The translations under genes were made by a program, and so were the position numbers. The notes below the pieces were generated by a model. The model worked only from the letters and a program-made list of their open reading frames with translations. It had not been told where the DNA came from and searched no databases. Below are positions 8,902-17,176 of a stretch of DNA of 64,000 nucleotides, in pieces; position 1 is the stretch's first letter; every line of letters starts with the position of its first letter. This DNA is from Micromonospora luteifusca (GTDB taxonomy: Bacteria; Actinomycetota; Actinomycetes; Mycobacteriales; Micromonosporaceae): positions 2,470,001 to 2,534,000 of the forward strand of contig NZ_JAFBBP010000001.1 of NCBI RefSeq assembly GCF_016907275.1, read 5' to 3'.

Positions 8902-9456
8902 TCAGCGCGGAACTTGAGGTTCTTCCATCTGGTACTCCCAGCCCTCACGCCAGGCGAAGTCGGCGTCGACCAGGTCCTCCAGCCGGACCCCGTTGATCCA
9001 ATGGTCGAAGCCCCAGCGAGTGGCAACGTGCCCGATCACCAGAACTCGCCGGCCCGACCACCGCAGCGACAGATCGTCGAGAAAACGACCGACCCGGTGC
9101 ACGGCCTGTCGCCAGCTCTCGCCGCCGGGGTAGGGATGGTCGAGATACCGGCTGCGCCGCTCGTGCAGCTCGGCGGCCGGAAGGCCGTTGAGCTCCCCGT
9201 AGTCACACTCCCGCAGGCGCCAATCATGTAGCAGGGGGATCGTGGTTCCCGAGAGGGCAATGTCGGCCGTCTCCACAGCCCTCCGCAGGTCCGAGACGAA
9301 GACCGCCTCGATGCCGTCGCTTCTCCTCCGCTGGCCGAGTTCGGCTGCCAAGGCTCTTCCCCTCGGAGACAACCGACCCGGCAGCCATCCGGTGGCAAGA
9401 CCTCGGTCGTTGTCCTCGCTCCAGGAGTGAGTCTCGAAGACGATCTCAATCGGCAT
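8902..9456 (-). CDS. Histidine phosphatase family protein with variant catalytic motif
   Basis: A 184-aa member of the histidine phosphatase superfamily (phosphoglycerate mutase-like). The usual N-terminal RHG(E/Q)T block is replaced by FETHSWSEDNDRG. The catalytic His is retained, but the Arg before it is Thr and the Gly after it is Ser. The rest is well conserved: SDLRRAVETADIA, the LRECDYGELNG block and the second His in VLVIGHVATRWGF. I believe a subfamily with ETHS exists in actinobacteria, so this may be functional; substrate is unknown. Confidence 0.85.
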   Translation of the reverse strand: MPIEIVFETHSWSEDNDRGLATGWLPGRLSPRGRALAAELGQRRRSDGIEAVFVSDLRRAVETADIALSGTTIPLLHDWRLRECDYGELNGLPAAELHERRSRYLDHPYPGGESWRQAVHRVGRFLDDLSLRWSGRRVLVIGHVATRWGFDHWINGVRLEDLVDADFAWREGWEYQMEEPQVPR

Positions 9457-9773
9457 CAGGCGATGTTACTGACGAAATGAGAACGGGTCGCTGACGACAC
9501 CGCAGCGGCCAAGCCCGATCGGTTGCGCCCGAACCATCAAGATCCCCGAGACAGGACCTGGTCCGCAGAGGCGGCACGAGCGCAGCAGGGAAGCCTGGAC
9601 GGGTCGATCTGGCCGAGGGTCTGGGCTTCCGGCGGCACACCTGCGGCGCGGTCCAACTCCGCAGGCAACACCAGCACCGGCATCCGCGGCCGCAGCCGAG
9701 CCCCCAGCGGCAAGATCGACCTGCCCGACAGCTGCGTCGTCATCGGCTGGACCCAGCCGGACTCAGCCAGACG
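9457..9773. other. Non-coding left flank of the AICE, diverged copy of the right arm
   Basis: No gene is supported. From about 9590 onwards the sequence is recognisably similar, with gaps, to 31140-31414 just inside the right end of the element. Shared blocks include GCAAGATCGACCTGCCC and CAGCCGGAC-type stretches. This similarity merges into the perfect repeat at 9774. It means that homology around the attachment site is longer than the perfect core. Confidence 0.7.
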
Positions 9774-9782
9774 AACGACAAC

Positions 9783-9816
9783 GGCCCCCGATCAGCATCT
9801 CTGCTGGTCAGGGGCC
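9783..9816 (-). terminator. tRNA-Tyr terminator, left copy
   Basis: Imperfect hairpin of about 15 bp (GGCCCC...GGGGCC ends) located 15 nt beyond the tRNA 3' end on the minus strand. It is inside the duplicated att region, so an identical copy follows the intact tRNA at 31424-31457. Confidence 0.7.
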
Positions 9817-9830
9817 GTGTCTGCACCTGG

Positions 9831-9879
9831 TGGCGGGTAGAGGATTCGAACCTCTGAAGCTTTCGCGACGGATTTACAG
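9831..9879 (-). pseudogene. tRNA-Tyr 3' fragment left by integration
   Basis: The 49 nt match tRNA-Tyr from the base after the anticodon region through the variable arm, T arm and acceptor 3' strand. The 5' half is missing here and continues instead into element DNA. It is the displaced original 3' end. Confidence 0.92.
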
Positions 9880-10054
9880 GGCGTCAGCGATCTTGGCCGC
9901 GTCAGGGCCGATGAGCTGGCGCTTCGCTCCCCTGATCAGGCGCCGACCAGGCTCCCGCCCACCATCTGCCCACGCCCACAGAACCAGCGCCCCACATCTT
10001 CACGGGGGCGGATATCGGAGTGACTCCGCTGGCTTGGCGGCGGAACATGTACCA

Positions 10055-10561
10055 ATGCTCAGCAGCGACGCACTCGCCCGCCTCCAGGACGCCACCACCC
10101 TTTGGAGCATCGGGCAGGGCAAGGCAGCCGAGGTGATCGAGGCCGCCTGTGACTGCCTCGTGGCAGGCGTTGAGAGCGCCTCGCTGTGCATCCTGGCCGG
10201 GGTCTCGCCCACCGCCACCGATCAGGATCTGCTCCAGTGGCTTGAACCCACCCTCGACGAGCTTGGCCTGACCTTCTACCCCAGAGGCAGCGAAGATGCT
10301 GAGGACGCCGCCGTACGCATCATGGCTACCAAGCTTCTCGCCGGCGCCCTTCCCCCGCGCGAGTTGGCTCGCTGGACCCACTCGGCCATCGGACATGACG
10401 GCACACCCCTCGCCGAGGAGTTGGTCATGCTCGACGACGTGTACGACACGCTGGAGTACTGCGAGGAAACCGAAGCGGAGATCGATGCTCGCGTTCTCGC
10501 AGAGGCCCGCCGCTTGACCGCCACAGGCGTACCCACCCAAGGTGCCGACTCCACCGACTGA
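10055..10561 (+). CDS. Hypothetical protein next to attL
   Basis: A 168-aa acidic protein from ATG at 10055 (MLSSDALARLQDATTLWSIG). An open frame continues upstream through the att site, but that part is not protein-like. It is largely helical and the block ARWTHSAIGHDGTPLAEELV followed by MLDDVYDTLEY looks conserved. It is the only rightward gene at this end and converges on the integrase with 11 nt between stops. I do not recognise its function; small accessory genes are often found beyond int in such elements. Confidence 0.72.
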   Translation: MLSSDALARLQDATTLWSIGQGKAAEVIEAACDCLVAGVESASLCILAGVSPTATDQDLLQWLEPTLDELGLTFYPRGSEDAEDAAVRIMATKLLAGALPPRELARWTHSAIGHDGTPLAEELVMLDDVYDTLEYCEETEAEIDARVLAEARRLTATGVPTQGADSTD

Positions 10562-10572
10562 CTCAGGCAGGA

Positions 10573-12009
10573 TCACGCCAGAGCCTCGCCGATCTTGTCG
10601 TTCATGGTGTCGTCGCCACCGTCGATGCAGTTGGCGTAGACGCGGAGGAGGACGGCGACGCCGTGGCCCAGGCGCCGGGCTACCTCGGTCGGCGGGACGC
10701 CGGCATTCAGCCAGAGCGAGGCCGCCGCGTGACGTAGGTCGTAGGGCCGGCGGACGAGCGGCGAGGCGACCTGCGATTCGGTCAGCGCCTTCTCGCGGGC
10801 GAGCTTCCACCACCGGTCGTAGACCGACTCGGACAGCGGCCCACCGTGCAGACCCCGGAAGAACCGCCCGTCCGGACCGACCCCGTGATTCTCGACGTGC
10901 ACGTACAGCAGCTCGACGAGCCGGGGCGGGATCGGGACCGTACGAGTCTCCGCCCTCCCCCGGTGCTTGAGTCCCCGCCGCTCGTGGGAACCGCCATCGT
11001 CGGTCCAGTGCGACCCGGCGCGCGGGGAGGTGCCGGCGAGCACCAGGCGGCCCCAACGATGTTCGATCTTCTCGTGCTCGCAGGACCGGGAAGGCTTGAC
11101 CGCCGCCAGGTCGTCGAAGTCGGCCCCGCAGTCGACGCAACGGCCGGCAAGGTCGCAGTCCTCCCGCCGTAGGTCCGCGGCTTCCGAGGGCCGCATCCCC
11201 GCGTAGTAGAGACAGCCGAAAAACGCGGTGACCTTGTCGGCGCGTTTGCCGAGAGATTTCACCGCCTCCAGCAGCGTGGCGACCTGGGCCGGATTCGCCA
11301 CTACCCGCCGGTCGATGGACTGTGCGACCTCGGGGGCGGTCCACTGAACCCGGTCGACCGGATTGGAGGCGATCAGCTCCAGCTCGACGGCGTACCCGAG
11401 CACGTTGTAGAACGTGGCCCGCTTTCGCTGGACGGTGGAGGCAGCCGCAAGCTTGCCGTCGAGGCGTACGCACAGGCTGTCGAGGACGCGGCGGACCATC
11501 GCGGGCGAGTCCAGCTCGACGACCGGGAGGGACACAGTTTCCAGCCAGGCCAGCGCCGCTGCATGCTCGGGCGGGATCTCGTCGGACCAGCGGCGCGGGT
11601 TGAGGCCGTAGAGGTACAGCGCCTGACGGAGCAGGGTGTCAGTCGGTCGGCCCCGCTTTGTCGGCCGGGTCAGGGTCACCGTGATCGAGGTCAGCGCTTC
11701 GACGATCGAGCGCCGGGTCTTGGCCGCCGCCCGGGGCCACTTCATCTCGACGTACGCGCGGCTGTGGGCGTACCAGGTGGTGGGGTTCTTGGTTCTGGCC
11801 TCGGAGACCGGGCGGCCGGTGGCCGGGTCGAAGGGCTCCCCCGCGTTGGCCGCCTGGACCAGCTCGGCGCGGAACGAGTGCGCTAGGGCTTTGGTGCGGA
11901 ACATGTCCTCGAAGCGTTGGCCGCTCACTGCCCAGCGGACCCGCCACGGCCGAGCCTTCCGGTCAGCGCGCTTACCGATATCCCAGATCTGGACCTCGTA
12001 GCTCTTCAT
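10573..12009 (-). CDS. int: Tyrosine recombinase (integrase)
   Basis: A 478-aa phage-type integrase that would insert and excise the element at tRNA-Tyr. The catalytic domain shows the first Arg block (YYAGMRPSEAADLRREDC, near 270), then YDLRHAAASLWLNAG and LGHGVAVLLRVYANCIDG with the nucleophilic Tyr near 456. The first box-II His is Tyr, as is common in AICE integrases. A cysteine-rich insertion (CDLAGRCVDCGADF...CEH) after the first Arg block could bind zinc. The start at 12009 overlaps the xis stop as ATGA; an upstream frame start at 12039 is less likely. Int lies next to attL as expected. Confidence 0.93.
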   Translation of the reverse strand: MKSYEVQIWDIGKRADRKARPWRVRWAVSGQRFEDMFRTKALAHSFRAELVQAANAGEPFDPATGRPVSEARTKNPTTWYAHSRAYVEMKWPRAAAKTRRSIVEALTSITVTLTRPTKRGRPTDTLLRQALYLYGLNPRRWSDEIPPEHAAALAWLETVSLPVVELDSPAMVRRVLDSLCVRLDGKLAAASTVQRKRATFYNVLGYAVELELIASNPVDRVQWTAPEVAQSIDRRVVANPAQVATLLEAVKSLGKRADKVTAFFGCLYYAGMRPSEAADLRREDCDLAGRCVDCGADFDDLAAVKPSRSCEHEKIEHRWGRLVLAGTSPRAGSHWTDDGGSHERRGLKHRGRAETRTVPIPPRLVELLYVHVENHGVGPDGRFFRGLHGGPLSESVYDRWWKLAREKALTESQVASPLVRRPYDLRHAAASLWLNAGVPPTEVARRLGHGVAVLLRVYANCIDGGDDTMNDKIGEALA

Positions 12010-12191
12010 GCGGCGTCCTGCTCCAGGTCGCCGAGCCACCGACCGAGCGCCGACCGGCGGACCCGCAGCTGCCCGTTCGGGAGCTTAATCACCCGTGGTC
12101 CCTTGCCGGTCTGCCGCCAGTAGAACCAGGTCGAGCGCGGTACGCGCAGTTCGGCGAGCACTTCCGGCACGGTCAACAACTCTTCGTTCAC
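12006..12191 (-). CDS. xis: Excisionase, winged-helix/MerR-like
   Basis: A 61-aa helix-turn-helix protein: LLTVPEVLAELRVPRSTWFYW, then TGKGPRVIKLPNGQLRVRRSAL. This is the standard excisionase layout, directing int toward excision. Its start overlaps the rep stop (12188-12191, ATGA) and its stop overlaps the int start, so rep-xis-int are translationally coupled. Confidence 0.9.
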   Translation of the reverse strand: MNEELLTVPEVLAELRVPRSTWFYWRQTGKGPRVIKLPNGQLRVRRSALGRWLGDLEQDAA

Positions 12192-13942
12192 TGCGTCTCC
12201 TCCCCGTCGTGCTGTGCGCTGTGCTGAGTTGCCGAGAGATCTGAGGACCCCTGCGCTGCCCGGTCCTTGGCGGCGAGCAGTTCGGACCGCCAGCGGGCGC
12301 GTTCGCTGATCGACCGCATGAGCCGGTGGGTCATCGGGCCCACGTCGGGGTCATCGGGTCGGGCCAACTCCCAGGCGTGGCGGACCCGTTCGGTGGTGGC
12401 GCCCTGGTCGTCGACGACCTGAGTGCCGTCGGTGGTGACGCCGAGCAGTGCCCGCACCCAGGCCCGCGCGTCGTGCTTGTGGTCGGCGAGGGTCTTGCCG
12501 GACCAGTCGCGGGAGATGAGGATGCGCCGGCCGCCGATGCCGAGGGTGTCGCGCTGGTGGACCTTGCCCTTGCAGCGGCCGGGCTTGAGCTTGGCGTGCG
12601 CCTTCTTCGGCTGGACGCCGTAGAGCAGCCAGTTGGCGCACCGGTCGGTACACGGGGTGAGCTGGAGTTGCTGCCAGAGCCGGTCGAGGTGCTTGCGTTG
12701 CCGGTCGGTGGTGGCCTTGTGGCAGTCGCCGGTGTGCTTGGTGATGTATTTCGTGACGTACCGGATGGTCCGTTCGGCGTCCTCGGTGCCGGGCATGACG
12801 CCGCGGGCGTCGACCTGGGCGCCGAAGCGCACGACGTGCACCGGCTCCGCGTCCGGGTCGTCATCGATGGCGTCGAGGGCTTCCGTCCAGGTGGTCAGCG
12901 GCACGTGGGTGTCCGGGTCGACCCATGCCGCCGCCTGCTCGTCCCAGACCGGGAGCCGATCGAGGGTGTAGCGCTGGACGTCGACCGAGGGCCACCACAC
13001 CTGGTGGTAGGTCGCCGCCGCCACGGTGCGGAGCACGTCCCGGGGGATGGTGCCCCGGATGGCGAAGTGGGCGTGTGGGGCGAGTCGGCGTTGCGGCTCG
13101 ACGCAGCCGGCGTACTGGACGTTCCAGCCCTCGCACCGCCGAAGGTTCTGCCAGAACCGGTCCAGCAGCCGGGGGAAGTGCACGGCGTCCCAGGCTGCGC
13201 GGCGGTAGTCGTACCTGGCCGGGTTGACGGGGGTGCCGTCGGGGCGGACCGGGCCGTACGAGTCGAGGGTGAGCGTGAGCCACATCGATGGTTGGTAGGT
13301 GGAGCCGTCCGGGGCGGTGTAGGTCTTGCCGACGGTGCGGCGCTCGACCTTGCGCCGAGGCAGTTCTGGGGCGTCCTGGCGCCGCTTGGTGGAGCGCTTG
13401 CGTCGCTGGCCGGGCTCGTCGTCCTGGTCCTCGTCGTCGCTGGCGTGCGGTGGTCCGACGCGCCCGCGTAGGCCCTCAGCGGCGATAGCTTCCTCTACCT
13501 CGCGGATTGCCTCGTCGAGGTCGGTCACCTGGTCCCACTGGGCGGCGCGTACGGCCTCGTCGCGGGAGAACTCCAGGTGTGCTCGGAACAGGATCAGCGA
13601 CTTCTGCGCTTCGGTGGCGGGTTCCGGGCCGGGTAGTGGCTCGTCGTCGCGGTGCCAGCCCTCGCGGATCTGGGCCTGCCGTAGCCGGCGGTTCTTCTTG
13701 GCGCACGGTGGGCACTTGTCCTCGCGGGTAGCGCCGCAGGGAAGGTCGATGACTTCGGTCAGGCCGGTGTCGAGGTCGGTCCGGCGCATGGCGAGCGGGC
13801 GGACGCAGACGCCGTACTCGATGGCGATGTCTTTCAGGACGTCGATCGAGCGGGGCAGCGCCATGCGGGCCGCCCGCGACCCTGGGCGCGGAGCGACGCG
13901 GGTCGGGGCGGGTTCGAGGCCGGCCAGGGTCGGAGCCGTCAT
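12188..13942 (-). CDS. AICE replication initiator, RepSA-like
   Basis: A 584-aa protein expected to start rolling-circle replication of the excised circle. The N-terminal region has a cysteine cluster CGATREDKCPPCAKKNRRLR. A HUH-type metal motif is visible near residue 288 (LAPHAHFAIRG). Further conserved blocks are WWPSVDVQRYTLDRLPVWDE, RYVTKYITKHTGDC with a candidate catalytic Tyr, and GHRGQ-less GIGGRRILISRDWSGKTLAD. This matches the RepSA group of pSAM2-type elements. It heads the rep-xis-int operon. Confidence 0.88.
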   Translation of the reverse strand: MTAPTLAGLEPAPTRVAPRPGSRAARMALPRSIDVLKDIAIEYGVCVRPLAMRRTDLDTGLTEVIDLPCGATREDKCPPCAKKNRRLRQAQIREGWHRDDEPLPGPEPATEAQKSLILFRAHLEFSRDEAVRAAQWDQVTDLDEAIREVEEAIAAEGLRGRVGPPHASDDEDQDDEPGQRRKRSTKRRQDAPELPRRKVERRTVGKTYTAPDGSTYQPSMWLTLTLDSYGPVRPDGTPVNPARYDYRRAAWDAVHFPRLLDRFWQNLRRCEGWNVQYAGCVEPQRRLAPHAHFAIRGTIPRDVLRTVAAATYHQVWWPSVDVQRYTLDRLPVWDEQAAAWVDPDTHVPLTTWTEALDAIDDDPDAEPVHVVRFGAQVDARGVMPGTEDAERTIRYVTKYITKHTGDCHKATTDRQRKHLDRLWQQLQLTPCTDRCANWLLYGVQPKKAHAKLKPGRCKGKVHQRDTLGIGGRRILISRDWSGKTLADHKHDARAWVRALLGVTTDGTQVVDDQGATTERVRHAWELARPDDPDVGPMTHRLMRSISERARWRSELLAAKDRAAQGSSDLSATQHSAQHDGEETQ

Positions 13943-14037
13943 CGGCCCACCTCTACCGCGAGTCGAATGCGGTGGTCCCGGCTGCAGCTCCGCCGGTACT
14001 GTCCGGGCTCACCAAGAATCCGAGCGGCGAGGTCGAC

Positions 14038-14391
14038 ATGAACAGCGATGACGGTACGACGGTGCTGTGGCGCCCAACCGGGCCGAACGAGCTGGCTCTC
14101 GTCCGCGAGTCCGGATGGCGGGCGTGGCCGCCGCGCCTGCCGGATCAGCCGATCTTCTACCCCGTCCTGAACGAGGACTACGCGGTGATGATCGCCCGAG
14201 ACTGGAACGTGCCCGCGTCGGGCGTCGGCTACGTGACCCGCTTCCGGGTGGAGTCGGAGTTCCTGAGTCGGTACCCGGTCCGCCAGGCCGGCGGAAAGAC
14301 CATTCTGGAGCTGTGGGTGCCGGCCGAGGAGCTGGACGAGTTCAACGCTCACATCGTTGGAATGATCGGGATTGTGCACGAGTTCCGGTAG
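14038..14391 (+). CDS. Conserved hypothetical protein (often annotated ADP-ribosylation/crystallin J1)
   Basis: A 117-aa protein from ATG at 14038 with GAGG upstream; the longer frame from 13972 is less likely. It contains RPTGPNELALVRESGWRAWP, then LPDQPIFYPVLNEDYAVMIA and WVPAEELDEFNAHIVGMIGI. I recall similar actinobacterial proteins under the uninformative label ADP-ribosylation/crystallin J1, but no enzymatic motif can be defended here. It reads divergently from rep, 95 nt away, so that gap should hold both promoters. Confidence 0.75.
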   Translation: MNSDDGTTVLWRPTGPNELALVRESGWRAWPPRLPDQPIFYPVLNEDYAVMIARDWNVPASGVGYVTRFRVESEFLSRYPVRQAGGKTILELWVPAEELDEFNAHIVGMIGIVHEFR

Positions 14392-14417
14392 CCGCCGCCC
14401 GGCGACGAGGATGGCCG

Positions 14418-14954
14418 TCATCGGATGATCCCGACGACCTGGGGCCGGTTGGGCTGAACGACACCGACCCGAGGCAGCACCGCGGCTGATGCCGGCGGCA
14501 TCACCGGAGCCGGCGGCGTGGGTTCGACCGGCTGCGGCTCGTCGTACCAATCGCCCTGCGGCTGATCGGGCTCAGGAGCCGGCGGTGTGGCGGGTTCGCT
14601 GGACAGGACAACCTTCACCAGGGCGAGGAAGGCCAGCGACGGCACCGCCGCGACGATCCAGCCCCAGACGGACGGTTCGGCTTCGGCGACCTGGGCGGCG
14701 AGGGAAAGCAACGCGAACGCGATCAGGAGGACCCCGACCAGGCCGACGGGGCGACCGGTGCGGCGGCGGGTGCGGATTTCCAGGCCGAGGTAGATGGCCA
14801 TCAGCTCGACCGCTACGGCGTTGGCCCAGCCGATCCAGTCGGGCTGACCGTGGGCGACGGTCAGGTCGTGGACGTGGGTGAAGGCGGCGGCGCCGGCCAT
14901 GGTGCCGACGACGAGCAGGATCAGCACCCGGATGCCGGATTCAGCGCGGATCAT
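14418..14954 (-). CDS. Membrane protein, SpdB/DUF2637-like spread protein
   Basis: A 178-aa protein with about four hydrophobic segments in the first 115 residues (VLILLVVGTMAGAAAFTHVH, WANAVAVELMAIYLGLEI, VGLVGVLLIAFALLSLAAQ, WGWIVAAVPSLAFLALVKVV) and a Pro-rich cytoplasmic tail. This layout and the location two genes downstream of the transfer ATPase suggest a plasmid spread protein that helps DNA move along the recipient mycelium. Its start overlaps the preceding stop as ATGA. Confidence 0.72.
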   Translation of the reverse strand: MIRAESGIRVLILLVVGTMAGAAAFTHVHDLTVAHGQPDWIGWANAVAVELMAIYLGLEIRTRRRTGRPVGLVGVLLIAFALLSLAAQVAEAEPSVWGWIVAAVPSLAFLALVKVVLSSEPATPPAPEPDQPQGDWYDEPQPVEPTPPAPVMPPASAAVLPRVGVVQPNRPQVVGIIR

Positions 14955-15139
14955 CGGCTGCTGCCGTTGTCGCGGACGGTCAGGGTGATACAGATCTGTT
15001 GGCCGTTGAGGTCGCGGCGGCGGTTGACCATGTGCGCCAGGCCGTGCAGGGCACCGGTGAGCCGGTCCGGGGAGCCGTTGAGTTCGATGTGCAGCGGCTT
15101 GAGGCGGTGGGTGCCGAGGAAGAAGCTCTTGAGGGACAT
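14951..15139 (-). CDS. Small element protein, unknown
   Basis: A 62-aa protein starting MSLKSFFLGTHRLKPLHIEL. It is soluble and basic, with no recognised motif. Overlapping ATGA with the next gene and 3-nt spacing from the previous one place it firmly in the transfer operon. Confidence 0.72.
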   Translation of the reverse strand: MSLKSFFLGTHRLKPLHIELNGSPDRLTGALHGLAHMVNRRRDLNGQQICITLTVRDNGSSR

Positions 15140-15142
15140 CGG

Positions 15143-15409
15143 TTACCTCCGGGCCGGGGCGACGCGGGTACGGATGTGGTCGGGTGGCTCGCCGAGGGAG
15201 GCCACCGCTTCGGAGAGGCAGCGCCACAGCGCCCACGCCTCGTCGGGGGTCAGGTACATGCGGCGCCGGCCGCCACCGACGGCGAGATAGACCGGGTACG
15301 GATCGGGCCGGGCGGGGTCGACGCGGACGGAGACGGCGGTGCTGGTGGCGCCGTCGGTGCCGGGTGCGCGGAGCCGGTAGAAGGTTCGGCCGTCGGTCGG
15401 GGCGGTCAC
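15143..15409 (-). CDS. Small element protein, unknown
   Basis: An 88-aa soluble protein (MTAPTDGRTFYRLRAPGTDG onward) with a YPVYLAVGGGRRRMYLTPDE segment. Its start overlaps the transfer ATPase stop as ATGA, so it is translated with it. No family is recognised. Confidence 0.7.
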   Translation of the reverse strand: MTAPTDGRTFYRLRAPGTDGATSTAVSVRVDPARPDPYPVYLAVGGGRRRMYLTPDEAWALWRCLSEAVASLGEPPDHIRTRVAPARR

Positions 15410-17031
15410 CGCGGCTCACCCCCGTCGGTGTCCCGGTCGAGGATGTTCAGCAGCGAGTCGGGCAGCAGTGGTCCGCGACGCTGCCGGGGCAGAGGCGGCC
15501 GGGCCGGTTCGGTGGCGGTTTCGCGGCCGACCTGGGCGAGGATGTCCGCCGCGTCGGCCGGCGCCGGGTATTCGGCGGCCAGCTCCCGAATGTGGTCGTC
15601 CGAGATGTAGGAGAAGCGGACCCGGGCCGGCTCTGGGGTGCCGTCGAGGATTACGTAGCCGACGCCCTTGGCCCAGCGGGGCATCTGGTCAGCGAGGGCA
15701 CCCCGGTTGCGAGCACCATCACCCAACACGAGGTCGACCTGAGCGGCCTCGGTCAGACCGAGCGCGATCCGGGTCGGGAACAGGTCCCGAAACGGCAGCA
15801 CCTCCTTGCGGGGGTCCTGCAACGCCGCCACAACCAGCACACCAACGCCGGCACCCTGCGACAGCAGCAGCCCGAGCGAGCCGGCGATGCGCTTGCGCAG
15901 GTCAACATCTTGGAGGTACGCGGTCAGTGCCGCCATCTCGTCGATGACGACGACGACCAGGGGGTCATCCAGGGTCGGAGTGTGGACCCGCACCGCGCCG
16001 GCAAGCCGGGTCTGCCGTTCCCGCACCACGGTGACGGCCTCGTCGAGCAGGTCGGCCATGGCCTCGAACGACTTGCAGGCGAATCGGGCGAACAGCGGCC
16101 GACCCATGGCGAACTCCATGCCGCCCTTGGGATCGATCACCCAGAGCCGGACCAGCCCGGAGGAGATCCCCCCGGCTAGGACGCGGACCAGCGACCACAG
16201 GACCGAGCCCTTCCCAGAGCGGGTGGAGCCGCCGATGAGGACATGCGTGGCGAGCAGATGCAGACACCAGTGCCGCAGGTCTTCCCGCCGAGCCAGAGGT
16301 AAAGCGGTGAAGTCGGGCACCGACGGGATGTCGAAGGGGCCGACCAGGGTGCGCAGCGCATCGGTGCGGACCACGACCAGGTAGACCACCGAGGGCCGGT
16401 CCCGGAACCGCAGCCGGTCCACCGCGCCGAGCACCAGTGCCCAGTAACCCGACCGGATCGGCGGGTCATCGGGGCGCTCGGAGTAGACCCGCGCGTGCCG
16501 CCGGCCGAAGGCGTACGCCAGGTTCGCCGTTGCCTTCTGGAACTCCTCCGGTGTCTGACCGCGGACCATGCGGATGGTCAGCACATCGAGCGCCTGATCC
16601 GAGCGGACCCGCAGCAGCTCCGGCAGGACCGTGCGATGGTCGTACACCTTGGCCAGGCCGCACAGCGTCATGGCCTCACGCCAGGCCCGCCGGTAGACGA
16701 AGAGCTGACGGAACCGGCCGAGTATCGGGCCGGCACACCAGGTCCACCAGGACGACTCGTGCCGCCACCGCCACAGCGCCGACACGGCAGCGGCTAGGAC
16801 CACGGGCACGACCACGCCGACCCGGCCGAACTCGCGGAAGAGGCTCACCCCGGCCACGACCAGGCCGACAGCGACCGGGTGGCGAAGACACCACCACAAG
16901 CCCCGCCAGAGCCACCGCAGCACCAGCCCGACCGCGATCAGCCAGACCGGCAACTCCAGGCGGCGCGGGCGGATCACCATCAGGTCCCCGGCGGTGGTCA
17001 TCACGACCTCGCCCCGCGGCCGGCGCATCAT
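15406..17031 (-). CDS. FtsK/SpoIIIE-type DNA translocase for conjugative transfer (TraSA/TraB-like)
   Basis: A 541-aa ATPase that in AICEs moves double-stranded element DNA between mycelia. Two hydrophobic segments lie in residues about 28-88. The motor domain has Walker A GGSTRSGKGS (near 270) and Walker B VVVVIDEMAAL (near 368), followed by LLLSQGAGVGVLVVAALQDP and RIALGLTEAAQVDLVLGDGA, all typical of the FtsK family. The C-terminal tail is Pro/Arg-rich and may recognise DNA. It begins in an ATGA overlap with an 18-codon open frame. Confidence 0.92.
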   Translation of the reverse strand: MMRRPRGEVVMTTAGDLMVIRPRRLELPVWLIAVGLVLRWLWRGLWWCLRHPVAVGLVVAGVSLFREFGRVGVVVPVVLAAAVSALWRWRHESSWWTWCAGPILGRFRQLFVYRRAWREAMTLCGLAKVYDHRTVLPELLRVRSDQALDVLTIRMVRGQTPEEFQKATANLAYAFGRRHARVYSERPDDPPIRSGYWALVLGAVDRLRFRDRPSVVYLVVVRTDALRTLVGPFDIPSVPDFTALPLARREDLRHWCLHLLATHVLIGGSTRSGKGSVLWSLVRVLAGGISSGLVRLWVIDPKGGMEFAMGRPLFARFACKSFEAMADLLDEAVTVVRERQTRLAGAVRVHTPTLDDPLVVVVIDEMAALTAYLQDVDLRKRIAGSLGLLLSQGAGVGVLVVAALQDPRKEVLPFRDLFPTRIALGLTEAAQVDLVLGDGARNRGALADQMPRWAKGVGYVILDGTPEPARVRFSYISDDHIRELAAEYPAPADAADILAQVGRETATEPARPPLPRQRRGPLLPDSLLNILDRDTDGGEPR

Positions 17032-17084
17032 CGCGCACCCGCCAGGACGAGCCGCCGCAGGACGGCAGGCATACGCTTGGACAT
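17028..17084 (-). CDS. 18-residue open frame coupled to the transfer gene
   Basis: From ATG at 17084 the frame reads MSKRMPAVLRRLVLAGAR and stops inside the transfer gene start (ATGA). AGAGG lies 6 nt upstream of the ATG. It is basic and amphipathic. It may be a real tiny protein or serve only to load ribosomes for translational coupling of the transfer gene. Confidence 0.5.
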   Translation of the reverse strand: MSKRMPAVLRRLVLAGAR

Positions 17085-17176
17085 GTCACTACCTCTCTCG
17101 ACAGAGCAGGGGAAAGAGACAGAGGGCGGGGCTGCCGTCCGCCAAGACCTGACAGCCCCGCCCCCACCAGAAGCGG

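Larger units (their letters stand above)
9774..9879. repeat. attL: 106-bp perfect direct repeat
   Basis: Identical over 106 bp to 31415-31520. It holds the 3' part of tRNA-Tyr (from the anticodon loop to the discriminator base) plus the tRNA terminator hairpin. At 9880 the sequence departs from the tRNA, marking the left edge of the inserted element. The first mismatch outside is at 9773. Confidence 0.93.
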
